From assembly GCF_008364685.1 (NCBI RefSeq), contig NZ_VTTL01000013.1, forward strand, positions 62,001 to 126,000: a stretch of DNA of 64,000 nt. Direction: 5' to 3'. Shown here in pieces: positions 14,971 to 23,475 of the stretch (position 1 is its first letter; each line of letters starts with the position of its first letter). Position numbers and translations under genes: made by a program. The notes beneath the pieces were generated by a model. It made no database searches. It saw only the letters and a program-made list of their open reading frames with translations, and was not told the origin of the DNA. The stretch is from Xanthobacter oligotrophicus (lineage in GTDB: Bacteria > Pseudomonadota > Alphaproteobacteria > Rhizobiales > Xanthobacteraceae).

Positions 14971-15279
14971 GTGAACGCACATCTCACAGGCTTGATCGTC
15001 CAGCGCGACGGGCGCGGCTTTCCTCCGGACCTCCAGGTTCTCGCGAACCTGAGGTTGGACACGGAGTTGAAGCGTGCGCGTCAGGCGCAGCGGCCGGAAC
15101 CGGAGGCGCCCGATTCGCGTCCCCCGGGCAGCGTGCTCATCGTGGCCGCCTTGTCGGCCATCTCCGGCGCGGTCATGGGCCTCGTCTTCGGCGGACACTT
15201 CACCATCGCGACCGCCGTCCTCGTCAGCATCCCCATCGGGGTCGCCGTGGGCATGTGGGTGCGCGGGCTGGCGGGCTGA
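14971..15279 (+). CDS. Small membrane protein of unknown function
   Basis: 102 aa from a GTG at 14971, with GAGGG about seven bases upstream; no in-frame ATG fits. The first 50 residues are polar and basic (LANLRLDTELKRARQAQRPE). Two closely spaced hydrophobic segments follow (VLIVAALSAISGAVMGLVFG and IATAVLVSIPIGVAVGMWV), suggesting a helical hairpin in the inner membrane. The 90 bases upstream are notably AT-rich (TATATAGG, TGTATAACGTTAAAC), which fits a dedicated promoter. Family not recognised. Confidence 0.6.
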   Translation: MNAHLTGLIVQRDGRGFPPDLQVLANLRLDTELKRARQAQRPEPEAPDSRPPGSVLIVAALSAISGAVMGLVFGGHFTIATAVLVSIPIGVAVGMWVRGLAG

Positions 15280-15344
15280 GCAATTTCAGCAGAAGCGTGA
15301 AGCGGTTTTGCGGTCGAAATTTCATTAAAACAACAGGCTAAAAC

Positions 15345-15374
15345 CTATTTCGCGAACCGGAGTTCGCGAAATAG
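15345..15374. terminator. Bidirectional terminator between convergent genes
   Basis: A perfect 13-base inverted repeat, CTATTTCGCGAAC at 15345-15357 and its complement at 15362-15374, with the four-base loop CGGA. It lies between the small membrane protein gene (plus) and lutC (minus), and is flanked by short T-containing runs on both sides. Its A+T-rich stem is unlike the local composition. Confidence 0.65.
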
Positions 15375-15416
15375 TTCGAGACTCTTCCGCCCCGAGCCGT
15401 CCCCCGATCTTCTGGG

Positions 15417-16097
15417 TCAAGCCCCGCCCACCAGCAGCACGTGCAGGCTGCGCGGCCCGTGGGCACCCAGAAGCAGCGTCTGCTCGATGTCCGCGGAGCG
15501 CGACGGCCCGGTGATCCAGTTCACCGTGCGCGGCATCTCCCCCGGCCCGAAGCGATCGCGGACACGCGTCCACACGGTCTCGTAGTCGCCAGCCACGTCG
15601 GAGGCGTCCACCACCACCAGGTGATGATCGGGCAGCAAGTTCAGCGTGCTGGGATTGTCCGGGCCCGAGAGCATCACCAGCGTGCCCGATTCCGCCACGC
15701 CCGCGAACGCATGGGACAGGCCGGCCAGCTGGCGCCCGTCGGAGGCGCCGATCCACACATCGAGGTTGGGCTCGCGGCTCCAGGGCAGCGACGCCAGCCG
15801 GGCATCGCCCCCGCGCAGGATGGTGGGCGGCAGGTTGCGACCGCGCAGATAGGCTGCGACCGCGCCCGGCACATCGTCCGCGCTCGGCAGATGATCGATG
15901 CTGGCCGCAGCAGCCACCACCATGTCCTTGAACAGGGCGAGCCGCTCCCCCGCCGGAAGCTGGGCGCGGGCGGGCACGAGGCCGCGCGGATGGCCGGCGA
16001 GCCGCCCCTCCACCTCCTGCCGGCGCGGCGCCTCCTGGGAGGTGACGCCCAGCGCGCGGCGGACCGAGGCGAAGACGGTGTCGCGGGAAGAGGTCAT
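15417..16097 (-). CDS. lutC: Lactate utilisation protein LutC
   Basis: 226 aa, DUF162/LUD domain (LVMLSGPDNPSTLNLLPDHHLVVV, TWVRDRFGPGEMPRTVNWITGPSRSADIEQTLLLGAHGPRSLHVLLV). The family's C-terminal G-P-S-R/T-S-A-D-I-E motif is intact. In Bacillus, LutABC is a cytosolic L-lactate oxidase complex. LutC is the last gene of the operon and overlaps lutB by ATGA. It has no iron-sulfur motifs of its own, as expected. Confidence 0.92.
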   Translation of the reverse strand: MTSSRDTVFASVRRALGVTSQEAPRRQEVEGRLAGHPRGLVPARAQLPAGERLALFKDMVVAAAASIDHLPSADDVPGAVAAYLRGRNLPPTILRGGDARLASLPWSREPNLDVWIGASDGRQLAGLSHAFAGVAESGTLVMLSGPDNPSTLNLLPDHHLVVVDASDVAGDYETVWTRVRDRFGPGEMPRTVNWITGPSRSADIEQTLLLGAHGPRSLHVLLVGGA

Positions 16098-17554
16098 GGG
16101 CGGGCGTCCCTGTTGGCGTGCCGGCTATTGCGCGCGGCCCGCTGGGCGCGCCACTGGGCCTGGAAGGTGCCGCCCTCGGGCGCGGGGAAATCGCGGTGGC
16201 CGGTCCAGCCGCCGGCGAGCGGCAGGGCGGAAAAGCGCCCCTTCTTGCGGCCGAGAACCGAAAGCAGCCTCATGGCGACGCCCGTCGCCGGCCGGTACAG
16301 CCAGCCGCGCCGCGCGAAGAAACCCCACACCTTCAGCCCGTAGCGCTGGGGCGCGGGAGTGAGGTGCCGCTCGAATTCCTTCTCCCGCCAATGCCGCATG
16401 AGCTTGGGCAGGGGGATGCGCACCGGGCACACCTCCTCGCAGCGGCCGCAGAAGGTGGAGGCGTTGGGCAGGTTGGCGCCTTTCTCGATGCCGATGAGCG
16501 ACGGCGTCAGCACCGACCCCATGGGGCCGGGATAGACCCAGCCGTACGCATGCCCGCCCACCGCGTGATAGACCGGGCAATGGTTCATGCAGGCGCCGCA
16601 GCGGATGCAGCGCAGCATCTCCTTCAGCGGACCACCGAGCATGCCGGAGCGGCCGTTGTCGAGGATCACCACGTGATATTCGCCCGGCCCGTCCGGATCG
16701 CCGGGGCGGCGGGGGCCGGTGGAGAAGGTGGTGTAGACGCTCATCTCCTGCCCGGTGGCCGAGCGGGCAAGCACGCGCAAGAGCTGGCTCACGTCCTCCA
16801 GGGTCGGCACCAGCTTTTCCAGCGAGGCCAGCACGATGTGCGCCTTGGGCAGGGTCTGGGTGAGGTCGCCGTTGCCCTCGTTGGTGACGATGATGGAAGT
16901 GCCGGTCTCCGCCACCAGGAAGTTGGCGCCGGTGATGCCTACGTCCGCCATGAGGAACTTCTGGCGCAGCTCGCCCCGCGCCTCGGCGAGCAGCGCGGTG
17001 GGCTCGGAGAGATTGCGCTCGGGGGCGAGGTGGGCGTGGACGCGGCGGAAGTCCTCCTCCACCTGCTCCTTGTTGAGGTGGATGGCGGGGGCGATGATGT
17101 GGGACGGCGCCTCGCCGCGGATCTGGATGAGATATTCGCCGAGATCCGTCTCCACCGGCTCGATGCCGGCGGCGGAGAGGTGATCGTTGAGGCCGATCTC
17201 CTCCGAGATCATGCTCTTGCCCTTGGTCACCGTCCTGGCGCCAAGGTCGCGGCAGATCTTGGTGACGATGTCCCGCGCCTCGGCCGCGTCCACGGCGAAA
17301 TGCACGTGGCCGCCGGCCGCCTTCACCTTCTCCTCGAAGCGCTCCAGATAGAGGTCGAGGTGGGCCAGCGTGTGGTTCTTGATGTCCCGCGCGCTGTCGC
17401 GCAGGGCGTCGAACTCGGGCAGCTTGTCCGCGGCCGCCGTCCGCTTGCCGATGAAGCCGGGCCCGACCTTGGACAGCGCCGCCTGCAGCGGCCCGTCGGC
17501 GAGGGCGCGCTTCGCATTGTCCTTGAAGTGGGGCGAGGTGATCTCGACGCTCAT
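16094..17554 (-). CDS. lutB: Iron-sulfur lactate oxidation protein LutB
   Basis: 486 aa. An N-terminal LUD domain (LDLYLERFEEKV, TKGKSMISEEIGLN, VAETGTSIIVTNEGNGDL) is followed by two ferredoxin-type clusters, CIRCGACMNHCPVYH near residue 313 and CGRCEEVCPVRIPLPKLM near 370, and a C-terminal extension. The domain order matches LutB/YkgF. It works with LutA and LutC to oxidise L-lactate to pyruvate in the cytoplasm. Overlaps with both neighbouring lut genes (ATGA at each end) make the operon clear. Confidence 0.94.
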   Translation of the reverse strand: MSVEITSPHFKDNAKRALADGPLQAALSKVGPGFIGKRTAAADKLPEFDALRDSARDIKNHTLAHLDLYLERFEEKVKAAGGHVHFAVDAAEARDIVTKICRDLGARTVTKGKSMISEEIGLNDHLSAAGIEPVETDLGEYLIQIRGEAPSHIIAPAIHLNKEQVEEDFRRVHAHLAPERNLSEPTALLAEARGELRQKFLMADVGITGANFLVAETGTSIIVTNEGNGDLTQTLPKAHIVLASLEKLVPTLEDVSQLLRVLARSATGQEMSVYTTFSTGPRRPGDPDGPGEYHVVILDNGRSGMLGGPLKEMLRCIRCGACMNHCPVYHAVGGHAYGWVYPGPMGSVLTPSLIGIEKGANLPNASTFCGRCEEVCPVRIPLPKLMRHWREKEFERHLTPAPQRYGLKVWGFFARRGWLYRPATGVAMRLLSVLGRKKGRFSALPLAGGWTGHRDFPAPEGGTFQAQWRAQRAARNSRHANRDARP

Positions 17555-18351
17555 GGGGTTTTCTCCGGAGCGGGCTCGCCGAGGGCGGGGGCGTCGCCCA
17601 TGCCGGCGAGCACCTCGGCCACGTGGCGCGCCACCACGGGTCGACCCTGGCGCTGGAGCTTGCCGGCCATGTTCATGAGGCAGCCCAGATCTCCCGCCAG
17701 AAGCGTGTCCGCCCCCGAGGCGACGATGTTGGCCGCCTTCTTCTCCACAATGGCGTTGGAGACGTCCGGATATTTCACGCAGAAAGTGCCGCCGAAGCCG
17801 CAGCAGGTGTCGGCATCCGCCATCTCGGCGAGGGTCAGCCCTTCCACCGAGGCGAGCAGCGCGCGCGGCTGATCCTTCACCCCCAGTTCGCGCAGGCCGG
17901 AGCAGCTGTCGTGATAGGTGACGGTGCCGTCATAGGCGGCCTCCACCCGCCTCACTCCGCGCACGTCCACCAGGAAGGACACCAGCTCGTGGACCTTGGC
18001 GCAGAAGCGGTCCACCCGCGCCATCCAGTCCGGCTCGCCGGCGAACAGCTCGGGATAATGGGCCTTGATCATGCCGGCGCAGGAGCCGGACGGCGCCACC
18101 ACGTAATCGAAATTCTCGAACGCCGCGATCACCTGCTCGGCCAGCGCGCGGGCGGTGACCCGGTCGCCGGAATTGAAGGCGGGCTGGCCGCAGCAGGTCT
18201 GCGCCGGCACGTCCACGTCGCAGCCGGCATCCTCCAGCAGCTTGGCCGCCGCGAACCCGATGGAGGGCCGGATCATGTCCACGAGGCAGGTGCAGAACAG
18301 GCCGACCCGCGGCGGCGACAGGTCCGCAGTGCGTGGCGAGGAGAAGGGCAT
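17551..18351 (-). CDS. lutA: Lactate oxidation protein LutA (CCG-domain)
   Basis: 266 aa from the ATG at 18351; an in-frame ATG at 18420 would add 23 basic residues and cannot be excluded, since neither has a clear ribosome site. Two cysteine-rich CCG domains are seen: TCCGQPAFNSGD near residue 50 and TCCGFGGTFCVKYPD near 185. These bind iron-sulfur centres in the LutA/GlpC/HdrB superfamily. The first gene of lutABC. No lactate permease or LutR-type regulator is adjacent, so regulation is not evident. Confidence 0.92.
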   Translation of the reverse strand: MPFSSPRTADLSPPRVGLFCTCLVDMIRPSIGFAAAKLLEDAGCDVDVPAQTCCGQPAFNSGDRVTARALAEQVIAAFENFDYVVAPSGSCAGMIKAHYPELFAGEPDWMARVDRFCAKVHELVSFLVDVRGVRRVEAAYDGTVTYHDSCSGLRELGVKDQPRALLASVEGLTLAEMADADTCCGFGGTFCVKYPDVSNAIVEKKAANIVASGADTLLAGDLGCLMNMAGKLQRQGRPVVARHVAEVLAGMGDAPALGEPAPEKTP

Positions 18352-18452
18352 GGCATCCCGGGCGTTGTGGGGGGTGCGCGCGGCGCGGTTGAGCTGTCGC
18401 GCTTTTTTAGAACGATTCATATAGCACCCAGTCCGACGCCCCGGAAAGGCGC

Positions 18453-18974
18453 TCACGCCTCGATCAGCAGCCGGGGCGCGCGGGACAGCCGGGCCAGGAG
18501 CCGCAGCATGTCGGCCCGCCTCAAGGCCACGCAGCCCTCGGTGGGCCGCAAGCCGGGACGCGCCAAATGGACGAACACCGCCGAGCCTCGCCCCGCCACC
18601 CGCGGGCGGCTGTTGTGATCGAGCACCAGCACCAGATCGTAGAGCCCATCCTCCCGCCACATGCGCTCATGGGAGATTTTTCGGGCGCCGCCCAAGGGCA
18701 GCGCGACGGGGCGGTTGTAGCGCCGGTCGGAGGCGTCATCGCACCAGCCGTCGCTCGGCTTCAGCGGCCGGCAGGGCAGGCGCGTCACCGGGCGCGGGCC
18801 GTGGTCCGGCCGGTAGAGGAGGCGCAGGATCCGCCAATGCCCGGCGGGGGTCCGCCCATCGCCCTCGCGCTTGTCGAAGGCGACCCCGGAGCGGCCCAGC
18901 GCCACCGGAAGGGTGAGGCCGCCGCAGCGCAAAATGCCGTCATGGCGGGCGCCGGGGCGCCGCCTGACGCTCAT
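18453..18974 (-). CDS. L,D-transpeptidase (YkuD) family protein
   Basis: 173 aa if started at the ATG at 18974; the ATG at 19007 would add 11 residues. The C-terminal half has VHLARPGLRPTEGCVALRRADM, the His ... Thr-x-Gly-Cys arrangement of the YkuD catalytic site with Cys as nucleophile. No signal peptide is obvious with either start, which is odd for a peptidoglycan cross-linking enzyme, although related alphaproteobacterial proteins with the same 'KREGDGRTPAGHWRI' region are similarly short. The gene is divergent from the response-regulator gene across about 145 bases. Confidence 0.8.
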   Translation of the reverse strand: MSVRRRPGARHDGILRCGGLTLPVALGRSGVAFDKREGDGRTPAGHWRILRLLYRPDHGPRPVTRLPCRPLKPSDGWCDDASDRRYNRPVALPLGGARKISHERMWREDGLYDLVLVLDHNSRPRVAGRGSAVFVHLARPGLRPTEGCVALRRADMLRLLARLSRAPRLLIEA

Positions 18975-19118
18975 TTGGGAGATGCCCACAGGATATCGCT
19001 CAATCATGACGTAGTGTAATACCCCTCGACGCCCGTCCATGGATGGAAATTTGCGTCAAGCCATGGGCATGCTCTACTTGCGCGATTCGCGCGCCTGCAA
19101 GGGCGCAGGAGGAATTGA

Positions 19119-19805
19119 ATGCCCAATGCGTGGAAAATCCTGGTGGTCGAAGACGACCCGGAACTGCGCGACGCCCTGATCGAGCAGCTCGCGCTCCAGG
19201 ACGAGTTCGAGCCGGTGCCCGCCGAGACCGCCGCCGGCGCTATGGAACTGGCGAAGAACGGCGCCATCGATCTCGTCATCATGGACGTGGGCCTGCCCGA
19301 CATGGACGGGCGCGAGGCGGTGCGCCTGATGCGGCGCTCAGGCTTCAAGGCGCCTATTCTCATGCTCACCGGCCACGATACCGACAGCGACACCATCCTG
19401 GGCCTCGAGGCCGGGGCCAACGACTATATCATCAAGCCGTTCCGCTTCGCCGTGCTGCTGGCGCGCCTGCGGGCGCAGATGCGCTCCCACGAGGCGAGCG
19501 AGGACGCGGTGTTCGCCATCGGCCCCTATTCCTTCCGGCCCGGCGCAAAGCTGCTGCTCACCGAGCGCGGCTCGAAGATCCGCCTGACCGAGAAGGAGAC
19601 GGCGATCCTGCGCTATCTCTACCGCGCCGGAAAGACGCCGGTGCCGCGCGAGACCCTGCTGCAGGAAGTGTGGGGCTACAATTCCGGGGTAACCACCCAT
19701 ACTCTGGAAACCCACATCTACCGCCTGCGCCAGAAGATCGAGCCCGATCCCTCCAACCCCACCCTGCTCGCAACCCAGGCCGGCGGCTACAAGCTGGTGC
19801 CCTGA
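19119..19805 (+). CDS. OmpR-family response regulator
   Basis: 228 aa. The receiver domain has the acidic pair EDD at residues 11-13, the phospho-acceptor Asp56 in VIMDVGLP, Thr in MLTGHD and Lys in YIIKPF. A winged-helix DNA-binding domain follows from about residue 130 (RLTEKETAILRYLYRAGKTPV to THIYRLRQKI ... GGYKLVP). A strong ribosome site (AGGAGGAATTG) precedes the ATG. There is no histidine kinase next to it, so it is an orphan here. The L,D-transpeptidase gene is divergent and a cyclic-nucleotide-binding protein follows, an arrangement that suggests an envelope or stress role by context only. Confidence 0.9.
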   Translation: MPNAWKILVVEDDPELRDALIEQLALQDEFEPVPAETAAGAMELAKNGAIDLVIMDVGLPDMDGREAVRLMRRSGFKAPILMLTGHDTDSDTILGLEAGANDYIIKPFRFAVLLARLRAQMRSHEASEDAVFAIGPYSFRPGAKLLLTERGSKIRLTEKETAILRYLYRAGKTPVPRETLLQEVWGYNSGVTTHTLETHIYRLRQKIEPDPSNPTLLATQAGGYKLVP

Positions 19806-19864
19806 GCCATGGGGATGCGCGTCCAGCATCCCAAAGGCTCCAATGAAGTGAGGAAACCCCGTCG

Positions 19865-20350
19865 GTGAGCATTGAGAGGGACATCGCGCTGCTTCGGTCA
19901 GTCGCCACCTTCGACATGCTGAACAGCGAGGCGCTGCGCCTGCTGGCGGCCGATGCACGGACCGAGACCCTGGCCAAGGGCGACATCCTGTTCCGCATGG
20001 GAGAGATTGCCGACTGCGCCTACGTGGTCGCCGCCGGCCGCATCCGCCTCGTGGACGACCGCAAGGCGGACGCGCCGCGCCCCCTGAAAGAAGTCGGCCC
20101 AGGCACCCTCATCGGCGAGACCGCCCTGATCGTGCCGACGCCCCGTCCGGTGACGGCGGTGGCCGACGACGAGGTCCAGGTGCTGAGGATATCCCGCACC
20201 GCCTTCGTCGCCATGCTGGAGCGCTTCCCGGATGCCACCGCCAAGATGCGGCGCGCCATCGCCAAGCGGTTGGAAGACACCATCCGCGCCCTCGACACGG
20301 TGCGCCTGAAGCTTGAGGACCAGCGCGCACGCCAGCGTCGCCGCCGCTGA
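19865..20350 (+). CDS. Cyclic nucleotide-binding domain protein without DNA-binding domain
   Basis: 161 aa from a GTG at 19865, with GAGGAAA upstream. Residues 10-130 form one CNMP-binding domain: GDILFRMGEIADCAYVVAAGRIRLVD, then GETALIVPTPRPVTAVA, the phosphate-binding cassette with its Arg. After it comes only a basic helix (RLKLEDQRARQRRRR), with no helix-turn-helix, so this is not a Crp/Fnr regulator. It may be a cytosolic sensor that acts on a partner. It lies 59 bases after the response regulator in the same direction, and a functional link is inferred from that alone. Confidence 0.82.
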   Translation: MSIERDIALLRSVATFDMLNSEALRLLAADARTETLAKGDILFRMGEIADCAYVVAAGRIRLVDDRKADAPRPLKEVGPGTLIGETALIVPTPRPVTAVADDEVQVLRISRTAFVAMLERFPDATAKMRRAIAKRLEDTIRALDTVRLKLEDQRARQRRRR

Positions 20351-20367
20351 GCGGACCATAACCTTTA

Positions 20368-20386
20368 TGCCGGAATTCTTCCGGCA
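20368..20386. terminator. Short inverted repeat between convergent genes
   Basis: TGCCGGAA at 20368-20375 and TTCCGGCA at 20379-20386, with a three-base loop, lie between the CNMP-domain gene and chrA, which end toward each other. There is no T run, so it is only a candidate. Confidence 0.4.
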
Positions 20387-20392
20387 GAGGGC

Positions 20393-21658
20393 TCAGACGA
20401 GGAAGACCCCAGCACCCGCGAGCAGCACAACCACCGCCAGCGGCGGCACCCGCCACACGGTCAGCAGCAGGAAGCCGGCCACCGCCGCCACGAAGTCGGG
20501 CGCGTCGAACACAGCGCCGGTGAAGACGGGGCTGTACAGCGCCGCCCCGATGAGGCCCACCACCGCCGCATTGGCGCCGCGCATGGCGGCCTGGGCGCGG
20601 GTGCGGCGCCTCAGCTGGTCCCAGAACGGCAGCATGCCGGTCACCAGCAGCAGGCCCGGCAGGAAGATGGCGATGAGCGCGATGGCCGCTCCCGCGATGC
20701 CGTTGGGCGCCGGCCCCATGGCGGCGCCGAGATAGGCGGCGAAGGTGAAGAGGGGGCCGGGCACCGCCTGCGCGAGGCCATAGCCGGCGAGGAAGGTGGA
20801 GGCGGACACCCAGCCGGGCGCCACCACCTCGGCCTGGAGCAGGGGCAGCACCACGTGGCCGCCGCCGAACACCAGCGCGCCGGAGCGGTAGAAGGCATCG
20901 AACAGGGCCAGGCCCTGGACGCCGGTCGCCGCCGCGACCACCGGCGGCACCACCAGCAGCGCCGCAAACAGCGCCAGCAGGAGCGCGCCCGTGCGTCGGG
21001 AGAGCGGAACCGCCAGGGTCGGCTCCGGGCCCGGCACATCCCCACGCGCGGGGGCCGCCTCGGCGCACAGGACGAGCCCGGCGAGAGCGCCCAGGGCGAT
21101 GGCCGCCACCTGCCCCAGGGCACTGCCGGCGAACACCACGAGGGCAAGGGCGGCAAGGGCGATGCCGGCGCGGGCGCGATCCGGAGTCAGGGTGCGGGTC
21201 ATCCCCCACACCGCCTGCGCCACCACCGCGACAGCCACCAGCTTGAGGCCATGCAGCACGCCGTCGGTGCCGGCAAGGCTCGCCGCACCCAGAGCACAGG
21301 CGGTCAACGCAATGGCCGAGGGCAGGGTGAAGCCGGCCCAGGCGGCGAGCCCGCCGAGCAATCCGCCGCCGCGCAGCAGGCCCAGCGCGAAGCCGAGCTG
21401 GCTGGAGGCGGGGCCGGGCAGGAACTGGCACAGGGCGACGAGATCGCCATAGGCGGCGTCGTCCATCCAGCGCCGGCGCAGCACCAGCTCGTCGCGGAAA
21501 TAGCCGAGATGGGCGACAGGGCCGCCGAACGAGGTGAGGCCAAGCTTGAGGAAGGCGCCGAAGACTTCGCCGGGCGAGCCGGGGGGTGCGTCTGTTCCTC
21601 GAGGACCCGTATCCCGAGGGCCTGCATCCCTCGCGCGCGAGGCGTCCTGATCCGTCAT
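20393..21658 (-). CDS. chrA: Chromate efflux transporter ChrA, two-domain form
   Basis: 421 aa with two homologous CHR halves. The first opens with FGAFLKLGLTSFGGPVAHLGYFRDELV and contains CQFLPGPASSQLGFALG. The second contains ALFDAFYRSGALVFGGGHVVLPLLQAEVV and GYGLAQAVPGPLFTFAAYLG. The conserved FGGP/FGGGH and PGP motifs of both domains are present, and membrane segments fill the rest. Members expel chromate (or transport sulfate-like anions) across the inner membrane. An Asp/Arg/Gly-rich N-terminus of about 30 residues precedes the first domain. Monocistronic; no chrB regulator nearby. Confidence 0.93.
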   Translation of the reverse strand: MTDQDASRARDAGPRDTGPRGTDAPPGSPGEVFGAFLKLGLTSFGGPVAHLGYFRDELVLRRRWMDDAAYGDLVALCQFLPGPASSQLGFALGLLRGGGLLGGLAAWAGFTLPSAIALTACALGAASLAGTDGVLHGLKLVAVAVVAQAVWGMTRTLTPDRARAGIALAALALVVFAGSALGQVAAIALGALAGLVLCAEAAPARGDVPGPEPTLAVPLSRRTGALLLALFAALLVVPPVVAAATGVQGLALFDAFYRSGALVFGGGHVVLPLLQAEVVAPGWVSASTFLAGYGLAQAVPGPLFTFAAYLGAAMGPAPNGIAGAAIALIAIFLPGLLLVTGMLPFWDQLRRRTRAQAAMRGANAAVVGLIGAALYSPVFTGAVFDAPDFVAAVAGFLLLTVWRVPPLAVVVLLAGAGVFLV

Positions 21659-21743
21659 GGCGTACGGCCCCCTTGTGTCGGAGCCTTCGATGTCATCGGG
21701 ACGGGCAGGCGGTCAAGGCGGCGCGGCGCCACCCCAAAAAACA

Positions 21744-21770
21744 AACCGCCTCCCCTAAGGGGAGGCGGTT
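21744..21770 (-). terminator. Rho-independent terminator of dctA
   Basis: Arms AACCGCCTCCCC (21744-21755) and GGGGAGGCGGTT (21759-21770) with loop TAA. Read on the minus strand the hairpin is followed by TGTTTTTTGGGG, a proper T tract, about 90 bases after the dctA stop. A second hairpin, CGCCTCTCC at 21807-21815 with GGAGAGGCG at 21818-21826, lies between it and the stop. Confidence 0.85.
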
Positions 21771-21858
21771 GCAGACCTTGCGGTCCAGATCCGGCGGACC
21801 CCCGCCCGCCTCTCCGGGGAGAGGCGGAGCCCGCCGAATGGCTTCGACTGGAGCCGGT

Positions 21859-23199
21859 TCAGGCCGCCACGGCCGGGGCGCTGGTCTCCAGCTCATCCTC
21901 CAGCGAGAAGTGCTCACCGTTAAGGGCGCGGTTGAGCTGGTCCTTGTTGAGCTCGCCTTCCCAGCGGGCGACCACGATGGTGGCCACCGCATTGCCGATG
22001 AAGTTGGTGATGGCCCGGCACTCGGACATGAAGCGGTCGATGCCGAGGATGAGGGCGAGGCCCGCCACCGGCACGCTCGGCACCACCGAGAGGGTCGCGG
22101 CGAGGGTGATGAAGCCGGCGCCGGTGATACCCGCCGCGCCCTTGGACGAGAGCATGGCCACCAGCAGCAGCAGGATCTGTTCTTCAAACGACAGGTGGAT
22201 GCCGGTGGCCTGGGCGATGAACAGGGCGGCCAGCGTCATGTAGATGTTGGTGCCGTCGAGGTTGAACGAGTAGCCCGTGGGGATCACGAGGCCCACCACC
22301 GACTTGGCGCAGCCGGCACGCTCCATCTTCAGCATCAGGCCCGGCAGGGCGGCTTCCGAGGAGGAGGTGCCGAGCACGAGGAGCAGTTCCTCGCGGATGT
22401 AGCGCAGCAGCTTCAACAGGGAGAAGCCATTGTAGCGCGCCACCAGGCCCAGGACCACGAAGATGAACAGCGCTGCGGTGATGTAGAAGGTGACGATCAG
22501 CATGGCGAGGTTCGCCACCGAGCCGATGCCGTATTTGCCGATGGTGAAGGCCATGGCGCCGAACGCGCCGACGGGGGCCGCCTTCATCAGGATCGCCACC
22601 AGGCGGAACATGGCCGCCGAGGCCGAGTTCAGGATCTTCATCACCGGCTCGCCGGCCTCGCCGACGCCGCCCAGCGCGATGCCGAACAGCACGGCAAAGA
22701 ACAGCACCTGCAGGATGTCGCCCGAAGCGAGCGCCGAGATGGGCGTCGTCGGGATGATGTTCATCAGGAAGCCGATGATGGTGGAATCATGGGCCTGCGC
22801 CGCATAGCCGGCCACCGCCTTGGGGTCCAGCGACTTGGGATCGATGTTGAGGCCCGAGCCGGGCTGCACCACGTTCGCCACCACGAGGCCGATGAACAGC
22901 GCCAGGGTGGAGAAGGTGAGGAAGTAGATCATCGCCTTGCCGGCCACGCGCCCGACCTTGGCGAGGTCCCGCATGCCGGCGATACCGGTGACCACGGTGA
23001 GGAAGATGACCGGGGCAATCACCATCTTGACGAGCTTGATGAATGCGTCGCCGAGCGGCTTCAGGCTGGCGCCCACATCCGGGTAGAAATGGCCGAGCAG
23101 GATGCCTGCGATAATGGCGATGATCACCTGGAAATACAGGTGGTGGTAGAACTTACGGGGATGCGCCGGCACCGCCGCGGCGGGAATTGCATGGGCCAT
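21859..23199 (-). CDS. dctA: C4-dicarboxylate:cation symporter DctA
   Basis: 446 aa from the ATG at 23199. Typical DAACS-family sequence: [26 protein letters not shown] in the first segment, the serine-rich reentrant loop [14 protein letters not shown], the [24 protein letters not shown] motif, and [18 protein letters not shown]. It imports succinate, fumarate and malate from the periplasm with cations. It is divergent from dctBD. The intergenic region has a sigma-54 promoter facing dctA and two upstream sites that look like DctD targets, so induction by dicarboxylates through DctB/DctD is very likely. Confidence 0.96.
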   Translation of the reverse strand: MAHAIPAAAVPAHPRKFYHHLYFQVIIAIIAGILLGHFYPDVGASLKPLGDAFIKLVKMVIAPVIFLTVVTGIAGMRDLAKVGRVAGKAMIYFLTFSTLALFIGLVVANVVQPGSGLNIDPKSLDPKAVAGYAAQAHDSTIIGFLMNIIPTTPISALASGDILQVLFFAVLFGIALGGVGEAGEPVMKILNSASAAMFRLVAILMKAAPVGAFGAMAFTIGKYGIGSVANLAMLIVTFYITAALFIFVVLGLVARYNGFSLLKLLRYIREELLLVLGTSSSEAALPGLMLKMERAGCAKSVVGLVIPTGYSFNLDGTNIYMTLAALFIAQATGIHLSFEEQILLLLVAMLSSKGAAGITGAGFITLAATLSVVPSVPVAGLALILGIDRFMSECRAITNFIGNAVATIVVARWEGELNKDQLNRALNGEHFSLEDELETSAPAVAA

Positions 23200-23306
23200 T
23201 GGAGAGTTCCTCCGCCGGGGCCGGGGTGCCTCTTGCGATGGGCACTGCGGACTCCGGATGCTTCGTTGACAGGGTGGCGCAGGACGCCGGGTACGCCCCC
23301 TCTTGC

Positions 23307-23321
23307 GCAAGCCGCATGCCA
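23307..23321 (-). promoter_or_regulatory. Sigma-54 promoter of dctA
   Basis: On the minus strand, TGGCATG-CGGC-TTGC matches the -24/-12 consensus TGGCAYR-N4-TTGC at every defined base, about 107 bases upstream of the dctA ATG. The adjoining dctBD genes encode the expected sigma-54 activator pair. Confidence 0.85.
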
Positions 23322-23405
23322 GTCCCGCGTCCCACGCGTATCTTTGTTAGACCCTTGCAAGCCATAGATAATTTCCATGAGGCCGGGAATCGGGCTCGAC
23401 TTCGC

Positions 23406-23421
23406 GTGCGGATGGATGCAC
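23406..23421. promoter_or_regulatory. Putative DctD binding site 1
   Basis: GTGCGGATGGATGCAC, an imperfect palindrome with GTGC/GCAC ends. It shares the GTGCGGA left half with the second site 32 bp away. It lies about 85-100 bp upstream of the sigma-54 promoter, the usual place for an enhancer. Confidence 0.65.
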
Positions 23422-23437
23422 TCTCGCCCTCAATAGC

Positions 23438-23453
23438 GTGCGGAAAATCGCAC
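23438..23453. promoter_or_regulatory. Putative DctD binding site 2
   Basis: GTGCGGAAAATCGCAC, with GTGCG/CGCAC arms. Centre-to-centre distance to the first site is 32 bp, about three helical turns, so two activator dimers could sit on one face of the DNA. It lies only 23 bases before the dctB start and may also affect that gene. Confidence 0.7.
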
Positions 23454-23475
23454 AGTTCGAGAGCAGGAAACGGGA

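Noticed and set aside
15417-18351. Reading the lut genes as lanthanide-uptake 'lut' genes
   Set aside because: The names coincide, but the domains (CCG, ferredoxin clusters, LUD) are those of lactate oxidation LutABC.
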